Assembly: GCA_028554795.2 (NCBI GenBank)
Contig: CM068838.1
Location: forward strand, 86,060,944 to 86,124,943
Direction: 5' to 3'
DNA: 64,000 bases
Origin: Sinohyriopsis cumingii
Lineage: Eukaryota; Mollusca; Bivalvia; Unionida; Unionidae
Each line of letters begins with the position of its first letter. Position 1 is the first letter of the stretch. The position numbers and the translations under genes were made by a program. The notes beneath the pieces were generated by a model. The model searched no databases, was not told where the DNA came from, and worked only from the letters and a program-made list of their open reading frames with translations. This document shows, in pieces, positions 1 through 11,629 of this stretch.

Positions 1-1
1 T

Positions 2-350
2 GCAGCGATATGTAATGCCCTGATCTGTATGAAAGAGTCACCAAATCATCAGATCAAAACCAAGTCCAGACAAAAAGAAGAAAAGAACACAGCTTGAATT
101 CAGAATGAACTTGGCCAAACAGATGGTTGCTGGCTTTCAGGTAAGTAGGAAAAGAAAATCTCTGTCAAATGTTGATACTGACGGTTTATGGCACTGGCCA
201 GGACGGTTCCCAAAATGTGGAAGATGCAAGATGTGTGTAAGGGAAGGGAGGAGACATGAAGTTTTCATAGGATGCAACAAACAATGCCAACAACAGTTAT
301 GTGTGGATAATGACTGTTTTGAGTAGTACCACTCTCAACTTTGTAAGTGT
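2..350 (+). pseudogene. piggyBac-type transposase, C-terminal fragment, frameshifted
   Basis: The frame starting at base 2 reads CNALICMKE, like the N-A-Y-x-x-Y stretch near the end of the piggyBac catalytic domain, and stops near 97. A second frame from 105 carries a Cys/His cluster: GRCKMCVREGRRHE, then QQQLCVDNDCFE. A TAG is followed by YHSQL, so the family ending C-F-x-x-Y-H is interrupted by a stop. This is the C-terminal Cys-rich DNA-binding domain of a piggyBac-like transposase. It is decayed, and the rest lies off the left edge. Confidence 0.7.
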
Positions 351-696
351 GGATTTCATTCAAGTTTTTATATGTACATAGGTAAATACTGGATTTATTT
401 TGTGGGATTCAAAACAGTTTACATGACTGGGATTTCTTGTATGATAGGATGTAGGAGTATATAAAGTGGAAATGTATGAATAACAGACACTATACAAGGT
501 AAGCTGTTTTTTTATTTCACTGAAATCCAGCAAAAACTAAGAAATAATGAATGTAAATGTAACCATGTTTTCATTGTCAGTTTCTGTAGTCAGCCTTGAT
601 AATGCTCTAGTATTCAGCCTAGGAACCAGCGTCAGTAGTCTCAGTAACTGATATGATAGCACTCAGCAGTAGTGAAACTGCACAACAGCTGTAGCT

Positions 697-836
697 AAAG
701 AGTTAATGCTGAGCACCAAGTGAGGCAGCTGCTAGTACCATTTTTATAAGTCTCTGGTATGACTCATATTGGGTTCGAACCGTGACCTCCTGTATCCGAG
801 GCAGACACTCTACCCACTTAAGCCACCGGAGCGGTT
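697..836 (-). mobile_element. tRNA-derived SINE, partial 5' copy
   Basis: On the minus strand it holds the tRNA-like head with a near-canonical B box (GGTTCGAACC on the plus strand near 774-783) and part of the body up to the G-C-T-G-A-G-C-A-C stretch. It is the same family as the copies near 1.6, 29.9, 39.8, 52.9 and 58.7 kb, but its 3' half is missing. Confidence 0.6.
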
Positions 837-1460
837 TGATCAATTTTTAATTCCAATGAGTAATTTAAATAAGTTCCTCTCAAATTATAAATGAAAACAA
901 ATAAAACTGATTCCAGAAAGACTGATATTATGATGGGAATAAAAAACTTTGTTCACCTCAACCTTTATATATATCCCCACTTGGCCTATGTTGCAGTAAC
1001 CTTTTTTGATAAATCTCAATCATCAAAATTACCCTAAGTCGTAAACAAACTTAATTTTAGAATCTTTTAAGGTCATAATCAAGACTGGGTCTAGAACTCA
1101 AACCCAGGTTAAAAAAAATCTAGTGATAGCTTACTAACAAGACAAAGATCAGGTATGCACCAAAACTCTATCCTCAATTACAGATAAAGGTCAGGTACAC
1201 AAAATAAATATACATAACAATATTTACTCTTCTACCTACTGCGGAAAGGAAATGTCAGAAAATAATAAACATAGTGCACATATGTTAGAAAGTTCATTTA
1301 AAAATGTTAGATGAGTTTGAAAATCACAATAAAGAGCATATGGTCTTAAAGTTGTTATACAAATTTATCAAACATCTCAAGGCAAAGCTGAAAATTATCT
1401 TAGGATATTTTCTATTATTAATAGTCTTTGTGAGTAACTGAAAAAATTATTTTAGAATCT

Positions 1461-1770
1461 ATGTGTATGTGTATATGTGATTTGGATTTTTAACATAGCT
1501 TTAACAATGTTTCAGTGATATTGCTAAAATGTCTGCAGTGTGGCAGTTTATAGTGATGTCCAGCACTGGGGCATCATGTTCCACCCAGTCACTTTATCCT
1601 GACACCAGGCTGGCTAGTCCTAATACTCACCTCTCAATGCTGAGTGACCAGCAAGGCAACTGTTAGTATTATTAATTTTTAAAAGTCTTTGGTATGACTT
1701 GGCTAGGGTTCAAACCTGCGATCTCCAGCATCTGAGGAAGATGTTCTAACCACTAGGCTACCAGAGAAGT
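1461..1770 (-). mobile_element. tRNA-derived SINE, near full length
   Basis: Matches the other copies in order: (GT) tail, TTTGGATTTTTAACATAGC, a GCAGTGTGGCAGTTTATAG body, a box containing the ACACCAGGCTGGC stretch, then a degenerate tRNA-like head (GGGTTCAAACC) ending in CCACTAGGCTACC. It lies in minus orientation beyond the possible 3' end of the large gene. Confidence 0.65.
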
Positions 1771-1873
1771 CATTTTAGAATCTAATAAGGAGCATGATGT
1801 GAACAGACTGAAAACTAATAACTGAATGCAAAAAATATCACAAAGCTGTTAATAGTGTTGATCATCATGACAT

Positions 1874-1879
1874 TTTATT
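1874..1879 (-). terminator. Candidate polyadenylation signal
   Basis: AATAAA on the minus strand about 195 nt beyond the possible stop codon of the large gene. AT-rich DNA gives this hexamer often by chance, so it only supports the terminal-exon reading of the unit 9 C exon. Confidence 0.3.
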
Positions 1880-2072
1880 ATGTTAACTGCAAAAGATCTT
1901 GCAAATATTTTTAAATTTTAATATATAGAAGGAACTGTATTTACTGCTACAAGATGTAGAGTGTATCTCTTCCTGCAACAAATATAAATAGTTTATCCAA
2001 AATTAAGCTTTCTGAGCCATTTTACTTGTGTTTCAGCAGATGTGTGAAACTTACTTTACATATATAAAATAG

Positions 2073-2277
2073 CTACAATGAAAGAAAAACTAAGCAAGAA
2101 ATTAAATCCAAACCTTGAACAGCGAAGTTCAATTCCAACTGGCAGAGAAGATTAGGCATCTCTGCTCTGTCCAGGAGCTTGATTGTGTGGCAACCTGCTG
2201 AAGCAGACGACAGGCAGTAACTTGTATTCAAACTGACTAGGTATTTCCTGGCCTGGATCAAGTCTACAATTTCATAG
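2073..2277 (-). CDS. Unit 9 exon C, possibly the terminal coding exon
   Basis: Acceptor TTTGTTTCAG, then YEIVDLIQARKYLV. SYCLSSASAGCHTI holds c1 and c2. AEMPNLLCQLELNFAVQG holds c3, with the Trp lost. The family's donor position (end at 2114) reads G|GTTTGG, a poor splice site. Reading through adds GLDLISCLVFLSL and a TAG at 2073-2075. No further A exon is visible to the left, and an AATAAA on this strand lies at 1874-1879. I therefore favour a terminal exon, but cannot exclude a splice at 2114 to an exon outside the window. Confidence 0.75.
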
Positions 2278-2492
2278 CTGAAACAAAGGAAGTAAGAATG
2301 ATAATTCAAGAAACTGAATAAGCTGTTTTATCCAGCAGCATTTGTAAAAGTTAAGAAAATTATTAGTATGGCTTGTGTTTAGAGACCAATAAATATTTTT
2401 ATTTAAAAAAAAAAACAATGAAAGAAGGAAAACAGATGAGAGTAAGGTGGGTGGGGTGAAGGACAAAAATTGTGTTTAACAGTAAAACTTAC

Positions 2493-2748
2493 TCAAGCTT
2501 AACAAGTCCAAGCAAGTAAAGATGATTTTTCGTTTCTATTGAATCATTCAGTAGTGAAAGGTCATAAGTTAGTTTATCAATTCCAACAGTCAGTTTCTTT
2601 TGACAACTGTCAAGACGAAGAAGCAGTGAGAAGGAGGCGCCGATCTCTGGAATATCCAGACAGCAGTCCACCTGGTTGCATGTGCTTGCAATGTGACACG
2701 TCAAGCGGTCCGAGGGAAGAGGCTGTAAAGATATTGGTCTGGAACAAT
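2493..2748 (-). CDS. Unit 9 exon B (internal exon)
   Basis: Acceptor TCTTCTTCAG, then AT-TGT (CSRPISLQPLP). LTCHIASTCNQVDCCLDI holds b2 to b5 and RLDSCQKKLTVGIDKL holds b6. The W-G motif is absent, with NDSIETKNHL in its place. LYLLGLVKL ends at donor GA|GTAAGT. Confidence 0.92.
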
Positions 2749-2892
2749 CTGAAGAAGAAAACAATTACTCCATGATTTATGATTCAAAACTACACTAGAA
2801 TTTTAGGCAGTAGTAACAATATTAATTTTAAGTTGATTCTACACCAGGTCCTTGCAACTAATATGAATCATATATGAGATCTAAGATGTTAG

Positions 2893-3246
2893 CTTAGCAT
2901 TTTTTTTAAGGACAACTAATTGACTCAGAGTAAACCACCCAACTTAGTTGAACAACCACCTTGCTTTCACACGTGCAAGAGCTGGGGGATAAAATCTGGG
3001 ACTTCAGAGGTGCTAAGTGAGCATGTTCTCACTAGGCTATCCCAGCTCCAGTTGTAATTTAATTATCACATTCAGTAGGAGACAGGAAATTTGGACCCAG
3101 TGTTGGCTTAGCATTTTGCTTCTAAGGAAACTAATGAGCCAAGAGAAAACCACTTAGCTTAGACAACCACCTTGCCTTTACATGTGCATGAGCTGCCCGG
3201 GATGGCGGACCAAACTTGAAGTGCAGGGGTTTTAAGTGAGCATATT
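2893..3246. repeat. Two degenerate tandem copies of a ~150-bp repeat
   Basis: 2893-3055 and 3106-3246 share TTAGCTTAGCATT or GGCTTAGCATTTTG, the run ACAACCACCTTGC and ACATGTGCATGAGCTG-like text, and both end in a TAAGTGAGCAT segment. They lie in the unit 9 A-B intron. The class is unknown. Confidence 0.6.
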
Positions 3247-4091
3247 ATTTTTCTTTGATTTACCAATTTGACTATGTGTTAGAAAAATAGCAAAGTGGTC
3301 ATTTAAACCAATCTTTCAAACCATTACTTCCAGAAAATTTTCATTCTTATTGGTATAAATATGGTTTTAAAGATCAATGTTACTCAGTGGGTTCATTTAC
3401 TAGTTGCTCTATGCCTAAAAAAAACCCAATAAAATCCACCCAATTCCCTTTTATTTGATCATTGAGGTCTTTGTTTATATCAACTAGAATACAAACTAAT
3501 TAGGGCATAGCTTTTTATTCTGGAGTAATATGCAGCCAAATGAATTATTTTTCCCATATTACTAAGTCTTTCCTTCTTGAGAAGGGAAGGCTTAGTAATA
3601 CAGGAAAAAAATTCATGAGATTTATATCAATGCTCTTAGAGGAACTCAAGGAGGCATTAACGGTATTAAAATGTTCATTACTGTATAAAACATTAGTATT
3701 TCTTTCATTACATTCAATTCCTAACCCATGAAAGTTGCAACATTACTTGCATTTACCCTTGAATTTGTAATGAAATATATTTTTTTAAAATGATGACTGT
3801 AAAGCTAAAGGACATGACATGACTGGACCAAGGCTACTAAAGTTAGATGCACCTGCTATAGTATAACTTTTATTTGCAATAAAGTATTAGGTCTAATAAA
3901 TTTCCACTGACATGGAAAACTGCCAAGGTAACACAATTGCATAAAGCTGGAACAAAAGATAGGTAAATAACTAAGGACTATTCCATTTAAATATAAGATC
4001 ATAAATATTCAAATAGTTGACATGTACATGCCCAGGGAAGGCAGTTTTATACAAATATATGCCAGGGTACTTTAATTTCACATAGTTCAGA

Positions 4092-4187
4092 TTAAAGTGA
4101 AAAGAAAATTCTAAATTGCATCCATGGGTGAGTAACCAACATTAAAAGTGCCTTCCCTGAGCCCCAGGTAAGTTTTACTGGAACAGC
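4092..4187 (+). repeat. Dispersed repeat, one arm of an inverted pair
   Basis: Contains AAAATTCTAAATTGCATC, AGTGCCTTCCCTGAG and TTTTACTGGAACAGCCCT. The same text recurs in reverse complement at 5870-5965, and weaker pieces at about 4030 and 6064-6105. Confidence 0.65.
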
Positions 4188-4496
4188 CCTGAAAACCAAT
4201 CTCTATCCTTCCTTGTCTTTCCAAATTACAAAAACAAACAAACATGTACATGATTCTTTTCTCAACTATTTGAATATATGTGATCTTATTTATGACAACT
4301 GTCTTTAGCTTTTGACAGAATCACTCAAGAAAGTGCACTTATATCTATGATTGATAAATGGCTGAAAGCATTAAAGGAGAAATGGCATGAACCATTATGA
4401 TTGATATTTGTAAACTCAATAATTAGTCCTAACTGACATGTCTCACTGTAAATTCATCTTGCCACAGAACAAACAAAACATCTTGTATCAACTTAC

Positions 4497-4673
4497 CATG
4501 CTTCCAACCATCTGATGTTACGTTGGCATAAACACCTTCTTTTTTGACGCACTGTGGCTTAGACATGAAGGATGCAATACCAAGATCCTGGTACAGCTTG
4601 GACTTGACCAGAGACCCCATTTCCTGTCCAACTGCAAGACCTTTGCTGGAAAGCCAACTTGTCAGATCAAAGC
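4497..4673 (-). CDS. Unit 9 exon A (internal exon)
   Basis: Acceptor CTGTTTCAG, then GFDLTSWLSSKGL. LYQDLGIASFMSKPQC holds the A cysteine. SDGWKHG ends at donor G|GTAAGT. Confidence 0.9.
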
Positions 4674-5045
4674 CTGAAACAGAAAATTATATTCCTCTTA
4701 AACAGTGCTGGGCCTTAATATTTTAAATTGGTCCTTTCCACAACCTTATTATAAGAAATGTGCTGGTCTAGAGAGACCACATTTTGCTGGCAAAAGGGGT
4801 GGACTTGCATGATAGGTTTTGCTGTATTACCAAAAGATATATAGAAAAATAAAATAAAAATACAAATACTACCTTAATTTCATGTGTTTGGAGTACTAAT
4901 GAATGCATTGATAATATGGGTGTTCTGATGAAAATCCCATGTCTATACAACTTTCCAACCAGACTCCATAAAAATCCAGTGTCTGTACAACTTTCCACCC
5001 AGATTCCATAATAATTCTGGTGAAAACTCAATGTCGATCTTACTT

Positions 5046-5260
5046 TCCAGCTCAAAAGAGCAGTGACAATATTTTCAAGATGGCCACAGTATCAGCCATA
5101 CTGAACATCAGATCAGCACAATTTTTATATAAGGCCAACTAGAAAATGGAATGCATGTGTGTGCAAAATTTCATGACAATCCTCCAAGCAGTTTTGGTGG
5201 AGTAGCAAATAGCATACTTGTGGTGACTGATGAATGGATATCAGATATCAGATAACAGAT
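5046..5260 (+). repeat. Single copy of the TTTTCAAGATGGCCAC repeat
   Basis: Shares TTTTCAAGATGGCCAC, the AGATCAGCAC stretch and GGCCAACTAG with the tandem cluster at 17.8-20.1 kb and with the fragment near 21.5 kb. It ends near a GGATATCAGATATCAGATAA stretch. Dispersed repeat of unknown class. Confidence 0.5.
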
Positions 5261-5699
5261 GGACAATGGATGACAGGTCATCCCTTAAGCTCATCTATTT
5301 TATGCCCATTACATCTTAATGAATCATGCTAGAAAAAAAGGCAAGACTCCCTCCCAATTTAAAATCAGTTTCTGCTGACCACCTTTCCATCCCAAAAACA
5401 AATAATAAACTCTTTATGAAAAGTTTTCAATAATCAGGATCATTAATTTGGAACAAAATCCCAAAAGCAGTTAGAGAAGATACAAATGCATTTGATTATA
5501 ATCTAATAATGAAAAGTGGAACATGTTTGCTTTGACAAATTATACATTACAACTTAAAGTATAAATTCACTAACCATCCACTTTGTTGTCTCATTACTTT
5601 CTTTTAAATGTTCTGTTAATTATGTCCACATAGAAATATAGCTTATTATCAATGCTGCGTGTGTTACTGTGTGTGTGTGTACTTGGAATATAAATATGC

Positions 5700-5775
5700 A
5701 TATAATAGAGGGCCACCAGGAGGATTAGTTCTATGCAACTAATTGTGTCACCCTCTTTAAATAAAGTCATCATTA

Positions 5776-5808
<33 letters not shown>

Positions 5809-5812
5809 GTTA
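5700..5812 (+). mobile_element. Short interspersed repeat ending in (ATT)n
   Basis: Reads AGAGGGCCACC, then GTGTCACCCTCTTTAAATAAAG, then an ATT tract. The same family appears in reverse at 44548-44640. The layout, a body ending in a simple 3' repeat, is that of a non-LTR-mobilised short element. Confidence 0.5.
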
Positions 5813-5869
5813 AGTAATATCACAGAATGTATATAATATTAATCAGTGGTTTATCCTAATCGTTCATAA

Positions 5870-5965
5870 GGGCTGTTCCAGTAAAACATACCTGGGACCC
5901 AGGGAAGGCACTTTTAATGTGGAGTACCCACCCAGAGATGCAATTTAGAATTTTCTTTTCATTTT
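5870..5965 (-). repeat. Dispersed repeat, inverted partner of 4092-4187
   Basis: Reverse complement of the 4.1-kb copy over about 95 bp with scattered mismatches. The two arms flank 1.7 kb inside one intron, so they may be two MITE insertions or the ends of one element. Confidence 0.65.
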
Positions 5966-5995
5966 ATAATGAACTCTGTGCAATCAATAAACCTT

Positions 5996-5998
<3 letters not shown>

Positions 5999-6063
<65 letters not shown>
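5999..6063. repeat. (AT)n microsatellite
   Basis: About 32 perfect AT dinucleotides. The YIYIY open frames across it on both strands are artefacts. Confidence 0.95.
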
Positions 6064-6067
<4 letters not shown>

Positions 6068-6837
6068 AAAATGCCTTGCCTGAGATGTCTAAATGGAACA
6101 GCACTAAATGTGATCATGGATAGCAAAGGAACCAAACAATGCACATTTAGCTTAGCATTAAAGACAGGGTTCATTGTGGTGAAGGTAAACCCAAAGTTTG
6201 CAGTATAACTGAATTTTCTAAGTTAGTATTCAGATCTGTCCTCAAAGACAAAATAATTGCAAATTAAAAGTTTTTTTAAGAGCAATATAAAATTAAATAC
6301 AAGAATGCTTTGACATGGTTGTTTCTCAAAATGAACAAGGCTATCTTGTTTAAATAAAAAAATAGTTCTGTTCTGAATCAACAATTACACTAGAATGTAT
6401 CAACAATGATACACAAAAATCAGTAATGTAATGAGCTGTTTTCACCGATATACACATGATGTGAACTGAAACCTTCTGAATACTGTTTTTCACAATCTTT
6501 CAAAGACTGGCCATCTTGAAAATTAAGGTAACTGATAACTAAATGTGGACTACTTTATTACCAAAGATGCTTTTTTTCTGATAGTTATTCCCAAGGCAAG
6601 TGTAAAGGGAGGATCAAACAATGTAATCTCATGCCTTCTCTCATCTTACTGTCAATTTCCATCCCTTTTTTTATTTTTCACAGGAGCCTGCAGTCTCTCT
6701 TTTGCTGTGGTCTATGTTTTTGGACCCCATTGTGCACAAGTTATCTAGAGAGAGGTGTAGATTCCAAGATACACAGAAAGACTCATATATGTGGACCGAC
6801 GGACAGAAAAACATATATATGGATAGAAGAACAATAC

Positions 6838-6992
6838 CAGGCATAACAAATCCAGCATCCCAGGTACACAATGGCTTGGGGAGACGGGAGTTGTTAAACA
6901 CTGGGGCAGAAAATTCACATTTATCTTTGGATAGACACAGGCTGACAGCCAAGTTCACAAGATATACCCTCTCTGTCTCTAGGTCAAATAAG
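6838..6992 (-). CDS. Unit 8 exon C (internal exon)
   Basis: Acceptor AGTTTCAG, then LFDLETERVYLV. SLCLSKDKCEF holds c1 and c2, and SRLPKPLCTWDAGFVMPG holds c3. Donor G|GTATTG, phase 1, 155 nt. Its intron from the B exon is the shortest in the window (419 nt). Confidence 0.9.
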
Positions 6993-7411
6993 CTGAAACT
7001 GAAGTAATATTAAAGTTCTTCATTAGTTCTAGTTTTCTTCTTTCTGCCATACACATATTATTTAATGATTTTTTCCTTCTTTACAACAAGAAATAAGGTA
7101 TGTATTAAAGTTAATTATAATTTCAAAGGAATGCATGAAATGTTGAATATTAACATGAAAATTTATCAAAATTGATCAACACATTCCAATACAACACTTT
7201 TATGCAAGATCTCAAATGCCTAATATTCACTTTAAAATACTGATATCACATTACATTGCTGATATGAAAAGCTAAGTGAAAATATCAAGATGAATGTAAT
7301 AATCAGTGAAGAACAAAACAGGCAAACTATATGAAAGATAAAATACAAGAAGCTGAAGGAGAAAAGATATTGTATTCATCAGAACAGGTGGTGGTTCAAG
7401 CTGGTCCTTAC

Positions 7412-7670
7412 TTGACTCGAATCACTCCCTTTAGCCAGTAGTGTTCCTCTTCTCCCCACTTGTATGTCAGGAGAGACAGAGTAAATTCCCATGCCTCTAT
7501 ACCAATCTGGATACGATACAGACATGGGTCCACTTTGATGTAGACTCGCAAGTTCTTTCCAATCATTGGCACCTCTATACAACACTCAACACCAAGACAG
7601 GTTTCTGAGATTGCACATGTCACTGGAGTACCAATCAGTTTGGGCAAATTAGATATCTGCTGTGGACATT
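7412..7670 (-). CDS. Unit 8 exon B (internal exon)
   Basis: Acceptor TTTAACAG, then AA-TGT (CPQQISNLPKL). VTCAISETCLGVECCIEV holds b2 to b5 and KVDPCLYRIQIGIEAW holds b6. TYKWGEEEHYWLKGVIRV ends at donor AA|GTAAGG. All six Cys are present. Confidence 0.92.
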
Positions 7671-8430
7671 CTGTTAAAAAAATAAGTAGTCGCAGAATTA
7701 CATCAAATTATAAATTATAAATATCACATACTGACTGATTTGGATTCTAAATTAATTTAGCTGAAGGTAAAATCTCTTATTCCAAAATGGCAAGTATAAG
7801 AAAACGAAGGAAATCACTGTGCAGACACTTCACACTTATTCTGCATCATGAACAAGCATTAAATGTACAAACTTTAAGCCGTACTCTTGGTCCACAAAAC
7901 TTTTTAATTCATTAGTATAAAAATCTGTATCCATGTAGTCTAGAGCATAGGTTCTCAAACTATTGGTTACTGTCCACTTGTGGGCCATAGGCATGCTGCA
8001 GATGGGCAGATGAACACACATGTACAAAGATTCACATAAGGCTCAAGTATCTGTCTGGAAATGATGTATGTATGTATGTCTGTATTAGCAATTTGTGGAA
8101 CTTCAGCACAATAAAGTCTCTATGGTAATAACTGAATATTCTAAAAATGTAACAATGAAGAATTGCACAAAAGCATATGGGTGGCAAACCATTGCAATTC
8201 AATCAAACATGAGGTCTACAAAATAAAAAATAAATGAAAAAGTTTTAAAATTCTGTATAATATTTGGTAAAATGTAAACGTAAAACAAATAGAGTTCTTA
8301 AAATATAGGATCACAATTTGTCACATAAACAAAATTCTGCAATTAAAATTCAATCTGTATAAGGTAAAGCATAAGATAGTAACATGAAGTATTGCAACAG
8401 TGACTCCAACCTAATCTCCATAATTTAGAC

Positions 8431-8466
<36 letters not shown>

Positions 8467-9139
8467 GCTACTGGTGAGATAGGAGCTAGGCTTTCATTTT
8501 ATTGAATTTGCTTTGAAAAATGTGAGGATTTAATTAGGATTTTATGAATTGGAAAAGATCAAATATTATTTTGGTAGGATTTGATAACTAAGGTGGTGAT
8601 TCTGAAACACAGAATTATGCATTATTATCAACAGCAAGTTTTCCTATTTCAAGCTGATGAAACATTCATATTCCAAAAGGTCAAATGAAATTTGTATTCA
8701 ATATACATGTCTCAAAATCACTTTGGTTCTTCCCTGGTCACAAAAAAAAATAAATACCAAGTTGCCCTGACATCTGTTCACTAGAAACTAACTGGAAACT
8801 AACAATTAAATGTATCAGGAAAATCTATTTCCAGCAACACTGATCCTGACCTAGGAGTGACTGACCACAAAATCAATTGGATTCTTCCCTTGGATTCAAT
8901 CAAACACATCTACGAAGTTGGGGTGAAAAACATTCAGTGTCATCTGGAAACAAAAACAGACATGCATCCTCCAGCCCACCCAGACACATGACTGTCCAAA
9001 TGGGTGGTAGTAAGCTAAAACACCATGCAACTTTTGTTGGTGGGGTAATAGAAATTGGTATAAAAAAAAAAATATTAGGGGATGGATATAAAAGAATTTC
9101 TTGCATTCAACAGATAACTACAGGAGTCAGTAATATTAC
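7671..9139. other. Unit 8 A-B intron
   Basis: No exon seen. 7940-8000 has TAGGTTCTCAAACTATTGG and GTGGGCCATAGGCATGC, which resemble hAT-type MITE termini, but no second terminus or target duplication could be placed. 8437-8466 is a TG then TA microsatellite. The long plus-strand open frame from 8877 is antisense to the unit 8 A exon. Confidence 0.4.
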
Positions 9140-9316
9140 TATTCTTGAGTCGTCCAACTGCACCAGAATACGGAGGCTGTGTGGGGTCACATGGAAAATC
9201 AACCAAGAACTGTGCAAGTTCCAATTCCTCAAGCAGCTGGTTCATCACAACTTTATCAAGTGTTCCATTGATGATCATATATCCTTTTACTGTCAGCCAA
9301 TTTGTGAGAGAAAAGC
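9140..9316 (-). CDS. Unit 8 exon A (internal exon, unusual 3' end)
   Basis: Acceptor TGTTGCAG, then GFSLTNWLTVKGY. LLEELELAQFLVDFPC carries the A cysteine. The usual G-W-x-x-G end is replaced by YSGAVGRLKN. I chose donor A|GTAATA because it keeps phase 1 and the family length after P-Y-S; a GTGCAG further upstream would also keep phase but shorten the exon by about seven codons. Confidence 0.82.
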
Positions 9317-11101
9317 CTGCAACAGAAGAAAAACTACAGGAGCAATTTGCTCATGCAATTAAACCCCTGCCACATTCCACTCTGACCCCATGATGGAGAT
9401 GTGTCTGTAGTATAAAAATATACAATTCTTAAAAAAACAATTTGAATAGTTTTTCGATAATGAGAATAATAAATTCATCAGATGATGTCCAGTGGGCCTG
9501 AGATTGTTCACCTGGTTGATACCTACATAACAGCCAAATGTACAGGCAGTTGACCAAAATTATGGGTTAGAAGGATATTTGACAATTTATAAAATTTTGT
9601 TTAGATATTGCAGCTCAGCATCATTTGTGCAAAATTTAAATATTTATACAATGTTGCTTCCGGGAATTTGCAAGAATGGGGAACTATCTTAAGTCCTTGA
9701 TTTAATACGCAGCTTACATGTCAAACCAACTGATAACTTTAGATTTTGATTGTTTTTATTTGCTTGGTCAATCAGAATCAGTCTCCTCTGAAACATAAAT
9801 ATCTCTGTGTCATCTCTGCCATGTTTTTCTTCTGCTTAAATTAGCAACAGTTGTCCTTCCCCACCCTTAAGTCTATGAAAGTCATGCAAGGATGCACTCA
9901 TCAGTTTTAGTTGAACTGGTTTGGTGGTTTTTGAGATGTTGAAAGCAATTAATTAAACAACTCATGATCAACACAAAGCTATACCAAATACTCATCAAGA
10001 AATAATCAGGCATAATGTTACATCAATTATTTTCTGACAAAAATAACTATATTCATGTTTATTAACATATCTGCACATCACAGGCCACCTATAAAGAAAC
10101 AGCTTGATTAAAAAAGGAACAGAAAATTTAATATGAAGACTGTAAATTATATGAGTATATATGAACATGTTCAAAAAAAGTTACTATGTAAACAATTTGT
10201 TGATCTAAAAATTCAGAACAGTATAAAAAAAATTCAACTCAGTAACATTGTAAATGGTTATACAAATATTACAGATTTGGGTTGTTCATATTATATTTGC
10301 ATCAATAACAAATAAATGTAGTAGAAATCAAGCTAAGTATTAAATAAGATTAAACAGTAATATTTCCTTAAAAAGTTACATTATTTTTTATTTACAATGA
10401 CTTGGTAGACAAGACCTTGTAATGTAGTGGCATTACAAAATCACTGACAAATGGATTCCAGCTCAACATATTTGATAAAAGAACATGTTTCGCTGTCAGT
10501 AGGGCTTAACAATGCACACATTTAGGCAAATTAGCATTGCTTAGCACTACTGACAGTGATGGCCTTAAATATTTGTGTTTGAGTCAAATAGTTATGCCAT
10601 AATCGGCAGGAAGCTAGGATGACCTTTCCTCTTCTACTGTGTCTTCTTTATTATTTAGTGCCCCTTTTCATTATGTTTTCTATTTGTTGTGTACATATTG
10701 CTTGATGTAATAAATATAATATTAACAACAATATAAGCATATCGTGACAGTTCCAGTATGAGTGTATGATACATAAATTTCTGCTGGTCAATACAGAACT
10801 GGACATCCAAATGAAATGCCTAATCAAATCTGCAAGATTTACCGTAAAGCAATAAAATCTGACTTGAGACATCATATATTTTCTTACAAGACTTACATTT
10901 AAAACACTATGGTCTGAAATCATTAGATATTCTTATAAAATCATTCCTTCCACACAGAGAATTATTTGCACACAGTACATCTATAATTTAATTATAGATC
11001 TGATTGTTTTTTCATATTTCTTTGCCACTCATGTTAGGACTCTACCTATTTGCATCAACAAAATACAGCTGACATTAAATTGTAAGACAAAAATGTATTA
11101 C
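9317..11101. other. Unit 7-8 intron without recognised content
   Basis: AT-rich sequence with no repeat match inside the window and no exon-like segment on either strand. Confidence 0.5.
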
Positions 11102-11259
11102 CTGGAGTGGCAAAATCAAAAGCAGTGCTGCAGACAGGTACTGGCAGTGCTGTCTGGCTAAATATAGTAAATGTCCGACAAGAATTACGGCTGCTACAGA
11201 GAGCAATTTCAAGGTTAACTCGGAAAATCCCCTCATCCTCAAAATAATATACTGAGAAG
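11102..11259 (-). CDS. Unit 7 exon C (internal exon)
   Basis: Acceptor TTATTTCAG, then FSVYYFEDEGIFRV. ALCSSRNSCRTF holds c1 and c2. TALPVPVCSTAFDFATPG holds c3, without the Trp. Donor G|GTAATA, phase 1. Confidence 0.9.
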
Positions 11260-11629
11260 CTGAAATAATAAAATACACAATTATAGCAATGGACCACTAT
11301 AGTGACCTTTTTGGATAATCCTGAAGCTTTTGTACAAAATTTGCATATTGAACAAGAACTACTTATGTGGTTCATACATATTGTTTCATGTTACAGAAAT
11401 GAATACATTTTCTGCGTAACAGCCACTTTAATTTAGCACAGACATATTTTATATCCAGAAGTTTTCTCAAACCTTCATCTTAATTGTTTTCTTATTTTAT
11501 GTAACCTCATTTAAGTAAAACAGAAAATCTGAGCACAATGGAACTAATAAAGAGTGAATATATTTACCCACAAGGGTTCTGTGGTATGCCATTTGTTTAA
11601 TAAATTTATGATAAAGTTTGTCTATATGA

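Larger units (their letters stand above)
327..2072. other. Non-coding stretch beyond the last exon
   Basis: Apart from the two SINE copies and the candidate poly(A) signal I see no exon of the A/B/C family and no other gene. The sequence is AT-rich and unannotated. Confidence 0.5.

Noticed and set aside
5959..6208. Open frames with long YIYIYI runs
   Set aside because: Translation of an (AT)n microsatellite on both strands. The same applies at 41.1 kb and 60.4 kb.
8877..9362. 161-codon plus-strand open frame, the longest in the window
   Set aside because: It is antisense to the unit 8 A exon and its flanks, has no recognisable domain, and the minus-strand exon is supported by eight homologous exons.
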